From Annulohypoxylon bovei var. microspora (lineage: Eukaryota; Ascomycota; Sordariomycetes; Xylariales; Hypoxylaceae): a stretch of DNA of 64,000 nucleotides. Under the pieces are notes generated by a model. It made no database searches, was not told the origin of the DNA, and saw only the letters and a list, made by a program, of their open reading frames with translations. The DNA lies in assembly GCA_022836615.1 (NCBI GenBank), contig MU405269.1:62001-126000 (forward strand), read 5' to 3'. Of the stretch, positions 46,043 through 57,766 are shown piece by piece. The position numbers and the translations under genes are program-made. Each line of letters starts with the position of its first letter. Position 1 is the stretch's first letter.

Positions 46043-46930
46043 GGCTGCTCAGGGGTAGGGGTGACGGTGGATGATGAGCGGACTGTAAAGGCGAGTGGTG
46101 AATAAGGAGCATGGAAGAGATAGACGAAGCGAGGATAAGAGCTTAAATAAGGTAGGATGACCTGGCTTGACTTGACTTGTGACTATAGTTAAACTGACCA
46201 CGATGACTACCTAGTATTCCATCTATCACCTTCAGCGTTAAGGGAAGCCATTATCTGATTTACTGACCTATAAACGTGTGCAATGTCGAGTGTTCTATGT
46301 AATGTTAATGTAACGTAAGCTGAGTCTATCTAGGTAGGTGAGGCTAAACGTCCACCTGCCATGTCATGTCAAATTTTTGTGCCCTACCATATTGCTGAAT
46401 AATAGGTCAACCGAGCGGGTTTCTTCCCGCCTGTAATCCCGCAGACGGGTTTTCAAGGAAAATTCTCCCGCCAGATATTTTCTGTTCAGCTATTGGACGA
46501 CAACATCCTCCACGAGCGCCAAGACTTTGACTTTCCTAATTGAGAACTTGCTGCGTACTCTGATTGGTTAGGCGTGGCAGGAGCTGAGATGATCGTCTCT
46601 CAAGGGCTACGAGTCGCATGATTGGATTCGTAATGCTATTTAATTTTGGTCTTAGTAGATATTAGTTATGTGGACTTTATTATGGTCAGTTACTGTGTAA
46701 ACCTTCGAAATTATGAAAGCTAATATCTCAGAAACGCATGCTATTTAGTTCGAGTGGCCGAGAACCTTTCGAGGCGGAAAATACCCCAAGTATCTAGGTA
46801 GGGCAGCAGACCAAAAGAACGGAACCTGTCCTCGCGGATATCTTAAACATGTATTCGGTAGGTAGCATCGATTTTCACGTCGCGCTCGATATTGCCCTGT
46901 ACCTGACCCCTGGCTGCACATGATACCACT
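46043..46930. other. Intergenic region
   Basis: This holds the promoter of the MDR reductase gene (minus) and the 3' flank of the rhodopsin-domain gene. No gene or repeat of note apart from scattered TAGGTAGG words (46330). Confidence 0.5.
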
Positions 46931-48530
46931 CTATACGATCTCCGGCCTAGTAACCGGCCACTTCTGGCCGTATTCAATATCTATCCTCGTGTTTTTGACG
47001 ATAATAAGCTTCTGGCTTGACGTGTAATCGAATCTGCCATTATCCTCCCACGGCCGAGGATCCGCCTGGCAAGTCGTCACTAATGAATTACCGCGGGGAA
47101 CCGCCTCCACGTTCCGCATCTTTACCGGCCGGGGAGGTCGAGGGGGAGGAGGGACGGAAGGGGGAGGTGTAGCAGGAGGGAATCGTCGGTAGTTGCAGCG
47201 GCTTATGATGGGGCTAGCTTCTGGTTGGTGTTCGTGACGAGTATTCCAGTATGACAGTTTTATGCGTGGGGTTTCGACTCCGAGCTTGAATTTTCGAAGC
47301 AGTGGTTGAAGGGGAGGGAGAGAGCCGGCGATAATGCCGATACCGCACTCGGCGACAGACCAGACAACCAAGTTTCCAGCCTTTTCTGTTATAATGTTAG
47401 TCATTCAAGATGTCCGTAAACGGGGTGTAATATGTCTTTATGGGTTTGCTTACGAAGTCCTTGGCTAGGTTCGACGTAGATGTGTTTGTAAATATGTATA
47501 TAAGGCAGTCGGACGCATGTGGAAATACTAGCCCTATAGGATAATAGTACGGGTTAGCCTATATGTCTAGCATTACGTAGCGCAAGAGTTCTCGAAAAGG
47601 AGTCGAGGGTAACGTACAAAACACCAAGGGCGAGGACGAAAATGAGCCAAGCCTTGATCTTTGGCCTCATATTCAAATTCCACAATAAAATCGCTGGGAG
47701 TATCGCGCATAACCAGTCTGTCAAGATCGAGAGAGCCGAGACGGCAATAGACATTGCGCCGACACGAAGGGTACCGTCGCAATTGCCGACATTCAGGTTC
47801 CAATTGGCAGCGATGGGTTTACACTGTGCCATCACGGAGACGAAGCCAAATATCCCGGCAAAAGAGCTGACGGCTATGACCCCCCAGAGGGGCACGACAT
47901 AACGCTTCTCTCTTGTTATGCGTAGGAGTGCGACGCAGACGCTAGACTTGATAAATGGGAGTCCTATCTATACGGTATTAACAAGTTATTCCGTCGACGT
48001 TGAGTGAACTGACTTACCATATAGAACATCTGGAAGAAGAAGAAACCTAGATACGGGCGAAACACAGGTAAGTCGATATCCGTCTTTATATTACGGCGTT
48101 ATTCGAATATAGAGACGTACATTGCAATCCTTTCTCGTACATCATTCCTGTTGAATCATAGTCGAGGATAACATTGTCTTCGGCTCCCAGACCAAAAAGA
48201 CAACCGCGATGGGCAAGGACGCAGCAAGTAACGAAAAAGGCCTGAATTTATGGCATCGATATATTAGCTAAAGTTGCTAAAGTTGATCGGGTTGTTCTTC
48301 GAATTGGGGACTGATTGAGGACTCACGAGTGCTACTACCATTAGATAGTCATCAGACCCGATCGCGCCGTTATTGAGCCTCACACAGATTCGTAGGAGGA
48401 CAACGATTATGGAGATGAAACCGAGAACCATAGCAGATATCTCAATTCCGGCCCCCACCCCTTCCGGTTTCTCGATCCGAGGAGAATTCTCCATGCTGCC
48501 GGATTCTCTCCTGAGTATTAGGCCTGGCAT
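46931..48530 (-). CDS. Fungal rhodopsin-domain seven-helix membrane protein (Pro-rich tail)
   Basis: Six exons, 48530..48327, 48241..48121, 48046..48018, 47967..47618, 47533..47454 and 47385..46931, with introns of 85, 74, 50, 84 and 68 nt, give 412 aa. The layout is that of the fungal rhodopsin-domain family: a first helix (GAGIEISAMVLGFISIIVVL) with RICVRL, GSDDYLMVVAL, a short exon FFFFQMFYM, helices 4-6, LASISTCVRLPYI and the conserved VVWSVAECGIGIIAGSLPPL. Such proteins sit in the plasma membrane; some relatives (the PTH11 group) sense surfaces, but most are uncharacterised. The cytosolic tail from about residue 280 is long and has a proline-rich run, PPPSVPPPPRPPRP near 335-350, that could bind SH3 domains. 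The first Met could also be at 48494 (MENSPRIEKPEG). It shares the 44-55 kb region with a second family member. Confidence 0.88.
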
Positions 48531-50381
48531 ATAAAGGCTTACCCAACCTCTGGAACCGAGAGGAGAATTCGAGGTTATATATATAAATTGACATTCAATT
48601 ATACTGCAAGCCCAAGTGAGGCCTTGAGCATGGGTCTACTTGGTATACTCTATCTGGATCGATATCTTCATCCCTTTATAATGCGGCAACAAAGATATCC
48701 ATGGCAACTTTCTTGATATACTGGGCCTCATTTTATTTCGCGTCGAGTAAAATTTCGTCAGGCTAATCGACCCGACGCATCGTAAGCGAGAAAAATATGA
48801 CAGGTCCCCAGACGAGCGGTAACGGTTTTCACTCTACGTGCGAGATCACTGATGGGGCGTTGAAGAATCTTTGAAAGCACTAGGAGGTAATTGACTTGAT
48901 ATCCTAGGCAGTTTGAGAGCCGCAATGTAGGTATTCTCTCCCGATGTAGCACACGGAAGCAATTGAACCTTATTGCTCGTGTATAAGTAGAGGAGATTCT
49001 GCAGGTAGCGGCCGAGATATACGATGATTATTCGGCTTTGGTAGTTTGATCGTGCAGATATCGTACCATAGCTCTGGTATTGGGTTCTCGTTTGCTTATA
49101 GAGCTCGCGAGACTGGTTACATATTTGATTCCAACGTAGTGGGTACGACTAGGTCCATGCTTGTAAGTATAATCACTCACTGTAACGCGGAGGCCATCCG
49201 GTGGCCCGCCATCGACATCTGCACATGTTTTACAAGCTGATGGTATTATACTAGGTACCTAGTAAGGTAAGGGAAGAAGCATTATGCATAACATACCTGT
49301 GCTTACATGTGGCAGTAAACCATGCAACTGGGGTGTGGAGTTTATCTGGTTGGTAAATATGCTGTGTCCCATAGAGTCGACGGATATCGAACCCGGTATC
49401 CCGTAGCCCTAGGATATATAAAGGATAAGCAGCGAATTTCTGGTTCATAGTTGAGCTTTTCCTTTTTCGAGGAACGATTGGCCTATAGATATATTGTGAT
49501 CGCTTTTTGGAATGAATCTAGGGTCGTAAAGTAGGTACCGATAGCGGCGGTAGACCTTTAGAGCTATACAGGGACCTTTTTGATATAGCATTCTGTGCTA
49601 CCTTCTATCAGATCCCCAAGCCTATTTGATACAATGATTTCTCATATGTCCTTATCATGGCAGAAACAAGAACTCCTCTAGGAACGTTTAATTTCCAATG
49701 AACCTTGAACATGGTCATGGAGTTTGTCAATAGGGGCCGGTGGTAAGATAGGTATGTGGAAGATCCTTATAGTAAGAGGAGAATCCCTCGTGACGGTACC
49801 TATATAGTTTATTATTTAAGAGTAGAGTCAAGGTTTTTGATTCTAACACGATTGTAAGAGATATATACTAGAATCATTGGAAGCTGGAAACCCTAACCCT
49901 AACCCTGTATCGGATCTCTGAAGGTGTACGCGTTCCGAGATCACGGGCTCACCAGAGCGGACCGCGGCACTCGCTACCTTCGGGGCTATTGGGGCCGTTT
50001 GCATCTGCCGGGTCCTCCTCTTATTTATTTCTCGGCATCATTGTTCACTGCATATGGTACCACTGGCGCCCTCATCGCTACTAGCTAGACAACGTGGAGA
50101 CCCCCTCGGTGGAGCTGCACCTCGACCATCCATAACCTAATCGCAGTTACGGGGCAACCAGGGTAATAAGAGCTAAGTCCCTGGCTTACATGAAGGCTGG
50201 CCTTCACCCGCTTCGATGCGCCGTGTCTAAGATATCTAAAATTGGTTAGATAAAGATGGAATAGCACATACCGATACATCAAGAACTCATTAATCTGTAA
50301 GACCCCGATGGGCCTAACTATATTACGGATTACTAAATACTACACAGCTTTCATATATACACAGCCGCGTCAACTCGTCAT
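48531..50381. other. Intergenic region with telomere-like motif
   Basis: About 1.85 kb, largely AT-rich, holding three telomere-type units near 49889 and no supported gene. The short frames at 48758-48952, 49046-49240, 49251-49448 and 50085-50282 have no motif. Upstream sequences of the rhodopsin gene lie at its left end and the 3' end of the GH105 gene at its right. Confidence 0.5.
49889..49906. repeat. Interstitial telomere-type repeat (AACCCT)3
   Basis: Three tandem AACCCT units, the complement of the TTAGGG repeat used at telomeres of most filamentous ascomycetes, lie inside an AT-rich intergenic stretch. Confidence 0.85.
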
Positions 50382-51826
50382 TCATGAGATTTCCAGGCGC
50401 TCGACCTCGAGGGACGCGAGTACGTAAGCGGCGGATCCGAGTACGCTGTTGTAGTTGATAGGTTGTCCGACGTAATACTGTCACAAAGTGTTAGTCTCCT
50501 GGAGCAGAATATGGCAGATGCGCACTAGACAAGTCACTAACCTCGTAACTCGCCGTCGAGTTCAAGCTGCACACCGACACAGTCCCGTTATACCCCAGCG
50601 TGCCGTTCGTCTCCCTAACCACGAACGTCTGCGTCAAGTACCCGTGGCCCCGAACACCAACCTCCGCCGCCTTGGTGGCGAGCGTGGTATTCGACCCCAG
50701 ATACCCCAACCGCGAGCCCTTCAGCAGCGCGTACGCGAACATGGCGCTGCCGCTCGACTCGATGTAGTTGCGCTCCTTGCCCGGCGCGTCCAGGACCTGC
50801 CACCAGCCGCCCGTCACGGGGTCCACGGCCTCGACGAGCGCCCCGGCCAGCGACCGGAACTTGTCGAGGATCTTGCCGCGGTACTTGCACGCGGACTCCG
50901 GCAGCGCCTCCAGCGTCTCGACCAGCGCCACCGTGTACCATCCCAGGCTGCGGCCCCAGACGTGCGGGCTCGCGCCCGTGGCGGCGTCGGCCCACACCGC
51001 CGTCTTCGAGGCATCATAACCATGAACTAATAGCCCAGTCGTCGTGTTGCGCGTGCGCGCCCACAGCAGGTCGAGCTGGAAGTCCATGTCGTCGAGCGCC
51101 GCGGTCGCGTTCGCGCTCCCGGCGACGGCCGCGTCCGTGGCGTACAGCGTGTAGAAGGGCGCTAGCGAGTACACTACAACAACGGGGGTCAGTGGCTTTT
51201 TCTCCAGGAACGAGTTTCAGGAGCTTTGAGCACGTCTCAGGAGCAATAACTCCTTGGCCAGCTTGATTAGGAGATCCTCGCTCTCGAAACAGGCTAAAAG
51301 GGGGGGAAATGAGCTCTCGGAGTTACATACTGCCGTCGAGGTAACTCCATTGCGGGTACACGAAGTACCATAGCCCGCCCTCGGGGTTGCGCCGGTTGAG
51401 GTCGATGCTCTGTCGTAGAGCGTCGGCTGCGGCGCGGAAGGACGACGTGCTGGCGTCGCTGGGCGAGTACAGCGCGAGCATGGCGTTGCCGGTGGACAGA
51501 CGGTCTAGCGGGTATGAGAGCGCATCGTAGCTCGCGTTCAGCGTGAAGGGCGCGACAGACACGGCGCTCTTCTGGACGTAGTCCTGTATGCTAGAAGTCA
51601 AGTCGTCGCTCGGGTACTGCGCAACGAGCGCGGAGAAGGCTCGTTGCGTGATGCCGGCCTGTAGGAGCTCGGAGGAGCCGCCTTTGCCGGTCATGATGCC
51701 CTGGCTGCGCGACATGATGCTCGATGCCATCCACGTCGAGTACTTGTCTTGAGCTGCTGCTAGATTGGCGAACAGAGCCGAGGCGACAGCTGCCTCTACG
51801 AGGCAAGATAGTGTTGGCACCCTCAT
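50382..51826 (-). CDS. Secreted GH105-type unsaturated glucuronyl/rhamnogalacturonyl hydrolase
   Basis: GH105 enzymes cut the unsaturated uronic acid from the ends of oligosaccharides released by pectin lyases, in late pectin (rhamnogalacturonan) breakdown. Three exons, 51826..51331, 51173..50542 and 50477..50382, with introns of 157 and 64 nt, give 407 aa. A signal peptide of about 25 residues (LVEAAVASALFANLAAAQ) marks secretion. Family landmarks are WSYLDGMYSLAPFY, with Asp-164 at the place of the family's active-site acid, HVWGRSLGWYTVALVETL and DPVTGGWWQVLD. The last exon, beginning YYVGQPINYNSVLGSAAYVL, completes the barrel. Several Asn-x-Ser/Thr sites suggest glycosylation. The second exon is GC-rich at third positions. 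The neighbouring rhodopsin-domain genes are not known to work with it. Confidence 0.9.
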
Positions 51827-53950
51827 TTTTGCCCCTTTGATATCCTTTTTCCTACTCCTTTTATGTGGTCCTCACAAATCGATTAAGATCTGTCTTGTAC
51901 TAAGCGACCACCACAAGAACCTCAGAAACCTCCAGCCGAGCGGGATGCATGTGTATGACGGACGTGGAAAGGAACGAGGTGGTGAGAAGATAAAAGGGGA
52001 AAGGAAGATGAGTAGAAATTATTGTAAGACGTGTTGGTAGTTTGCTTTCATCTCGGCCGGATCGTTGGGGAAATTGGCCATGCGGCCCTGGTATTGATTA
52101 CTTTACCAACTCCCCGGATCGGCGGCAGTGAAGCGCTGGCGACAAGGATAAGAACAAAGCAGGACGGGAGCTCATCCCGTCTCGCTGGGCTCCGGAATCA
52201 GTTCCGAAATTCGCCTTTTAAGCCGATGTGTTTGCATTATACTATCTATCGTACATGCTGGCCAATCTAGCTTTAGTTTTAACAATATGTGTGGTAGTCA
52301 GAAGTATGAGAAATACTCTTATGTCTATTCAATATAGGTATTTTAGGAGCTACATTGATAATGTTCTAGTCTCGGAAGCTCGGAATATTGTTTGCTGTGC
52401 CTCTTGTTAGACCCGTCAAAGCCAGGAGAAACTATTAATATGTGGATATTATAATCATCGCATTAGCTACTTCAGACGACAGAATTCTTCACCGTTATGT
52501 CAAGAAGAACTGATACTATGCTGCTCGCTTTATGAGAATGCTTGGTTCACATGTGTAGTACTCATCACAGCTATGTCAGCACTATCTTCCCGTTCTTTGT
52601 TTCGTTACCAATCCTAGTAATTTGGGCAAACAGCTTGCTTCTTCTGTTTTATGCAGCTAGGTACCCACAGATACGAATATCGGACTGCTGTTATTCCGTC
52701 ATTGTAAGACATAGAGCAGGGGGGTTTGTAAAGGAGGTGGTATTTAGAAGCTTTCCATGCACTCGAATTATTTACCCCTCATCATCGCTAAACAAGACAA
52801 AGAGACTGACGAGTCAGAGATGAGTCCATCACACGGGTCCTCTTCATTGTTTCGACAAATATCTCGAAGATCCGCCGTACGTAACTAAAACAAGTTTGCT
52901 CGCTAACCAACTATCAATGGTGCCGGGTCGCTTACTGCTGCATTGGAATACGGGGAAGGGGATAATGTGAAAAAAGACCCAAACATAACATTGCATTATG
53001 GAACGAAATAGGTAGGAGGTAGCTCAAGTATCTCTAGACCTCAGTGGGCGGTGCGATGTTTCGGTGTACAGTTCCATTGCTCTACGCCACAGCGTCGCCA
53101 TGAAAATCCGGCCTACCCATCGTGCGTCCGGTCGTAGCGAAGTTCAGAAAGCTTTCAATGAGTGATTTATGTTAATTTCTTATCGTGCCATTGGTGGCTG
53201 CATTGGCGAACGCCCACTCCTCTCAACCCTCGGTAACTCTATTAAGAATACGTCTTCATGTTGTATTGTAATCGTCCAGCAGGAGATATGCTTTTTCCAT
53301 TGATGGTTAAATGTCACCTTGCCTCACGGAATAGATGGAGTGCAGAAGATGGCGTTACACTGGACGTTCAGCTCCCGCTAGCCCTACCCTCCCTTAACTA
53401 TGAAGCATACCCGCATTCGACGCAGCTGACAGCCGATCCTCAAAGATCGTGTGAGTACATACTAAGTAAGATGCAAGGGGTTTCGGTCAATTAAGCTGAC
53501 AAAGTCGTCTGGGGCACCGCTCCCTATCTTTCTACTCTTCTATGTATATCATCCTCCACACCCCACGACCGACTGGACGTGTAGGCGATCATGTGTTCCA
53601 TGGTAGAGGACACACTAGTCGTCACTGTAGCTGAAATTCTTATTTACGAGTTACGTATTGGGTGGTTGCAGTCTGGAGGGCTGAGGCTTCTAGGAATATG
53701 TATCTAGAAATGGTCGTGTCTAAGTAGGACCTGTAATACTCCTCGTCCGCCTCTCCTCTCCCGGCGTGTTCCGTTCGATCTATCAGTCATAATAGACTGC
53801 TTACTGAACTTGGATAAGTTGCGGAGAGTCCCCCACATCTTGCCTCTAGTCTTATTCCTGTACGCAGATGCCGTTCCACGCCATCGATGTGCCTAGGATC
53901 TAGCTCACTAGGTTATTGAGCCGCTTAATCGTCAACTGGAAATCGCCAAT
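51827..53950. promoter_or_regulatory. Divergent GH105 / rhodopsin region
   Basis: About 2.1 kb between the starts of the GH105 gene (minus) and the second rhodopsin-domain gene (plus). Both promoters must lie here. The sequence is mixed and mostly AT-rich, with no supported gene; frames at 51765-52410, 52542-52823 and 53258-53494 lack motifs. No tRNA or transposon was recognised. Confidence 0.5.
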
Positions 53951-55148
53951 ATGGGTCACCGGGATGATCTCATTGCAGCGATGGCGGTCTTTCTGATAGT
54001 TGATAGCATCGCCATTGCTGCCCGCCTCTACGTCCGGATCAAGATGCTCACAAGGGGATTTGGACTGGACGACGTTGTACTTATTATTACATATGTGATT
54101 TCGCCCTTTCGATACCCGTATATGTGGGAATATCGTGCTGATACTGGTGCGGCCGTCAGATTGGGTTCATTATCTCTTGCGCCATGGGCTTCACGTCTAT
54201 GCGATACGGCTACGCCGCTCTAGATCAACAACCGTATTACGATAAAATTAAGGCGACGCAGGTAGATGCTTCCTCCTATCTAGTTGAAACTGGCCGGGGA
54301 ACTAATAAAATATGTTTTACTTCCAGTTCTTATTCGCTAACCAGTTGGCACTATACATCAGTGCTGGTCTCGTAAAACTAGCTGTAGCATTAGTGCTTTA
54401 TCGTCTGGCATCGACTAAGCAGCTACGCTGGGTACTGATAGGCTCTATGGCCATCGTAACTATATGGACTATAGTAATGACGATTTTTGCGTCGTGGCCT
54501 TGCGCTCAGAGTGGCTCTAGCAACTGGGCTGGAAGTAAAACATGTACGCAAGTTGGTTATTTCCGCACCATCACCAACATCTTCATCGACTACTTCTACG
54601 CCCTGTTACCGATATACATACTTAGAAAGGTCCGTATGAACATGAGGATGAAGGTATCCGTAATTCTGCTGCTAGGGTTAGGCGCGTTGTGAGTATTATT
54701 ATTTCTCCCCTGTCTCTTTCCTACCCCTATCCGCCCCCTATCCAGGGGCAAGGAGGAGATATGATCCGGAACATGCGGGTTATGAGACTATCCTTATTTA
54801 CCAATTTACAGCGCAAGTTCTGCAACGATCGTCAAATTAGTCATCATCGTTAGGTTATCAACAGCCAAAGGCGAAGCGGCTCAAGCTCTACACTACGACT
54901 TACTCCTCTGGGCCGATATCGAGTTAGGACTAGCCACCTTCGCGGCATCGGCGGCAGCCTTGCGACCGTTACTCAGACACATACCAGATATCTGGAGTAA
55001 GACTCGGACGTTGAATAGTCACGGCACGAGTGAGGCCGTCGGGCCCTATCGCTCGCTCGGCGCTACTAATGAGATGCATCGAATAAGTAAGCAAGAGAGC
55101 AAGGCAGTCCACAGGAGTGATGCGGAAGAGCAGATATATGTCGTATGA
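53951..55148 (+). CDS. Second fungal rhodopsin-domain membrane protein
   Basis: Four exons, 53951..54094, 54160..54261, 54327..54688 and 54812..55148, with introns of 65, 65 and 123 nt, give 314 aa. The first exon carries MAVFLIVDSIAIAARLYVR and GFGLDDVVLIITY, the family's first helices, then IGFIISCAMGF. The third exon brings LALYISAGLVKLAVALVLYR and a helix with ASWPCAQSGSSNW. It ends with NIFIDYFYALLPIYILRKVRM. The last exon has ATIVKLVIIVRL, DIELGLATFAASAAALRPLL and a short cytosolic tail of about 60 residues with Ser/Arg patches. It is shorter than the 46931-48530 protein and lacks its proline-rich tail. The two share family order but little sequence, so this is not a fresh duplication. 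Its role is unknown; a sensor or transporter-like role is only a guess. Confidence 0.88.
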
Positions 55149-57229
55149 AAAATAATCACAAAACTTAGGTTCAAGTCATGCGCTGGGTGTATTATTAACT
55201 GGATATCGGGTTCGTATGCAAAGAGAATAAATTCGTTTCTTTTTAAGTTCTCAATTCACCCATACTTATCGTGGTCGCATCAAAGTAGTTAGCTCTACGA
55301 TGTGCATATATCGTAGCCGAATATCTAATTTACAGTTTTCCTGGCCAGTGCCAATTGTCCAGGGAAATAAGTCTGAGGAGCGGGATATTCGTAGTCATAT
55401 CATACTACGAATATGGGATTTTATATTGGGAGAAGACTGAATTCGAAGAGTGGAATGGTTCGGAGACAGAAAACTCGAAGGATCCGGGTATTATGGTATA
55501 GTCCGAGGCACATTTTGAGCCAGTCTTGGGCATGGGTAATCTATTCAAATTTTGACGTATGTTAAATTGCAAACTTGTTCTCTATCCAGCTGCCTAGAAG
55601 CACCTGAGCAAGCTGTAAAGCCTCTCTTGACGATCTGCATTATGATCATCCTCAAAAGTCACCAGGACCAGGATAACAGCTCTTAAAGGAAGTAGCTTAG
55701 ATGAAAGATCTTGAGAAAACGGGCGGGACTCCCCATGCACGTCAAGTCGCAGGCACGTGGTCCGAGAATTTGGATTGGAACCTCGAGAAGTCATTTAAAG
55801 ATCGTCCGACTTGTAGGGATTGAAAGAAACCCTCGTGGTCTGCGAAAGTCCCAGGCTAGATCCCCTGTGACGGGTATCTCGTACCAAAAAGCGGCCTTGT
55901 CCGTCTCGTTATCTCGCAGCCTTCGTGAAACCGATCATGCGGGCTCTCGCTACGGGGAGCTCGTCTTCATCAAAGATATATTAGAGAAATTGAGGTGGTA
56001 GCCCAAATTAGCGAATTTTAGGCCGTCGAGATGAACTTATATGAAGTTTTGTGCCATCGGATATTGTCCCGTAAAGAGGCTGAATGGCCTCATCACTTTT
56101 TGTGGGGCAGTACCATCATCGATTTAAGCAGCAACCACCAATCACAAGGGGAATGTCCTGGATAGATATTTCAAATCGTAGATTGTCTTTGGTGTGAGCC
56201 TCGGTTCTGCTGAGAAGTTGTGCCACATCTCGCCTATAGCCATATGCGTATCATAGTATTCCGCAGCCTAGAACGCGTGGAAGTCAGGGAACAGATGCCG
56301 TCGCTTCATCCAAACTTGTGATTCTAGTCATATCCAGCGGCTCTTGGCCACCATATGCTCCTCGGAAGGGCCTTGAAGAGGAAGGTGACTTTTCTCGTGA
56401 ACTCTCGTGGTGTTGATGAAGGATTCGATATCAAGACACCGGTTCTCTTCGGCTCTCCGCGACACTCATGCTACGAGGAGCTGAGTGATGGTATATCATG
56501 CCACTGAGGTCCTGTGCTATCCCAAGCTGTAGATCTGTTAACCTAAGAAATAAAGATTTGGGCTAGACGATCGTATTAAGTGTCGAAGGAACTTGACAGA
56601 AATCCCACCCCTGAGTACGTAGTTTCTTCTTGGTTTTGGAAGGGCCGTCAAACATGCTTGATAACTCTCTTGTAAGGTGAAACATGGGTAAAAGATGCGG
56701 CCTAGATCTAATATAAAGTAAGGTTATTCCGCAAATAGCTCGAGACCTTCAAAGAGCGAGAGCCCGAGGCATCCTTTAATATAACCGTACCGTGAAAAAT
56801 GGTCCCCGAGGCTGCACCTCGGAAACCGTCGTCTCATTGTATGCAGTCATTAGTACATTAGGAAAACATGACACGCTCCGGGAGGATGGAAAGGTCGAAA
56901 GAATAATGGTAGCCTACCCGGAGTATGGTTACTTGAACGGGTGACAGTCGTGAGGTCTCCAACCATGCAGGTCCAACGCTATTTAAAGATGAGCGAGATC
57001 GATCATGGTGATAGATAAACGACGCGTATATAATAGTCTCTATCCGCGACTGATTTTAAGTTGATCATCCAGGTCCTATCTCATCATCAGCTCATGCTTC
57101 GCCAGTAAAGACCAAAAATCAAAACCATAAGCATCATATTTTTGAATATCAAATAGTGAGTAATCATTTACACTACACCAAATTAGACGAGGCTGACTGA
57201 TATCAAAGCAAAACAATTAGACACCAAAA
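55149..57229. other. Long region, possible gene relic
   Basis: About 2.1 kb with no intact gene. On the minus strand, 55594-56001 has protein-like stretches in more than one frame, split by stops (for example IFDEDELPVARARMIGF and QTTRVSFNPY, then a frame ending ERLYSLLRCF). This could be a decayed gene or chance. The rest is AT-rich. The promoter of the secreted protein at 57230 is at the right end. Confidence 0.4.
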
Positions 57230-57766
57230 ATGAAGGTCTTCGTCGTTGGCTTTCTCGCGGCAGTGGCCAGGTAAGAGATCATGTTATCTCTAATCAACAC
57301 TTGATGATGAGCCTCACAAGGCTAACGATGGTGTAGTATCGTTGGCGCTAGCCCTGTAGCCGACTTGGAGCCCACGGAACCTTTTTGGCCGCATCCAACA
57401 AAGACGTCGAGCCTTAGCTCATTCAGCTCATTGAGCTCATTGAGCTCTTCGACTACGACGTCATTCATCATCAGCATCACTACACTGCCGAGCAACCCTG
57501 GCAACCCCAGCACTCCTATCGTCGGTGCTTGCCCGACAGTGACGCACACAACCAGGCCAAGCGATTGTACTCCAATCCTATGCCCAGTACCTGGTTGCAC
57601 GGTAGAAAAGGAGTTGGTTGTGGGATGCGGCTGTTCAGGAGTCAAGACGGCTCTATTTGTTGACGGTTGCCAAACAGCTTGCCCTGCGGGATGTATAACC
57701 AGACTCATGACCCTCACCGCAGCTTGCGCAACTGCGACTCCGGTAGCGACTCCGGTAGCGGTCTGA
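57230..57766 (+). CDS. Secreted Ser-rich, cysteine-rich protein
   Basis: Two exons, 57230..57270 and 57337..57766, with a 66-nt intron (GTAAGA donor, GGCTAAC branch point, GTGTAG acceptor), give 156 aa. The product begins MKVFVVGFLAAVASIVGASP, a signal peptide; the intron lies inside it, as in the small secreted gene at 18819-19170. Residues about 30-60 form a Ser/Thr-rich stretch (TKTSSLSSFSSLSSLSSSTT) likely to be O-glycosylated. After a Pro/Asn spacer comes a cysteine-rich part with ten cysteines, including CPVPGC and VVGCGC. The tail is a simple repeat, ATPVATPVAV. There is no GPI signal. No family is recognised; it could be a secreted or cell-wall-associated protein. A longer minus-strand frame over the same bases (57322-57783) is a shadow. 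Confidence 0.78.

Noticed and set aside
50488..51030. Plus-strand frame of 180 codons over the GH105 gene
   Set aside because: Shadow of a GC-rich exon; Arg/Ala/Gln-rich with no motif, opposite a clear GH105 gene.
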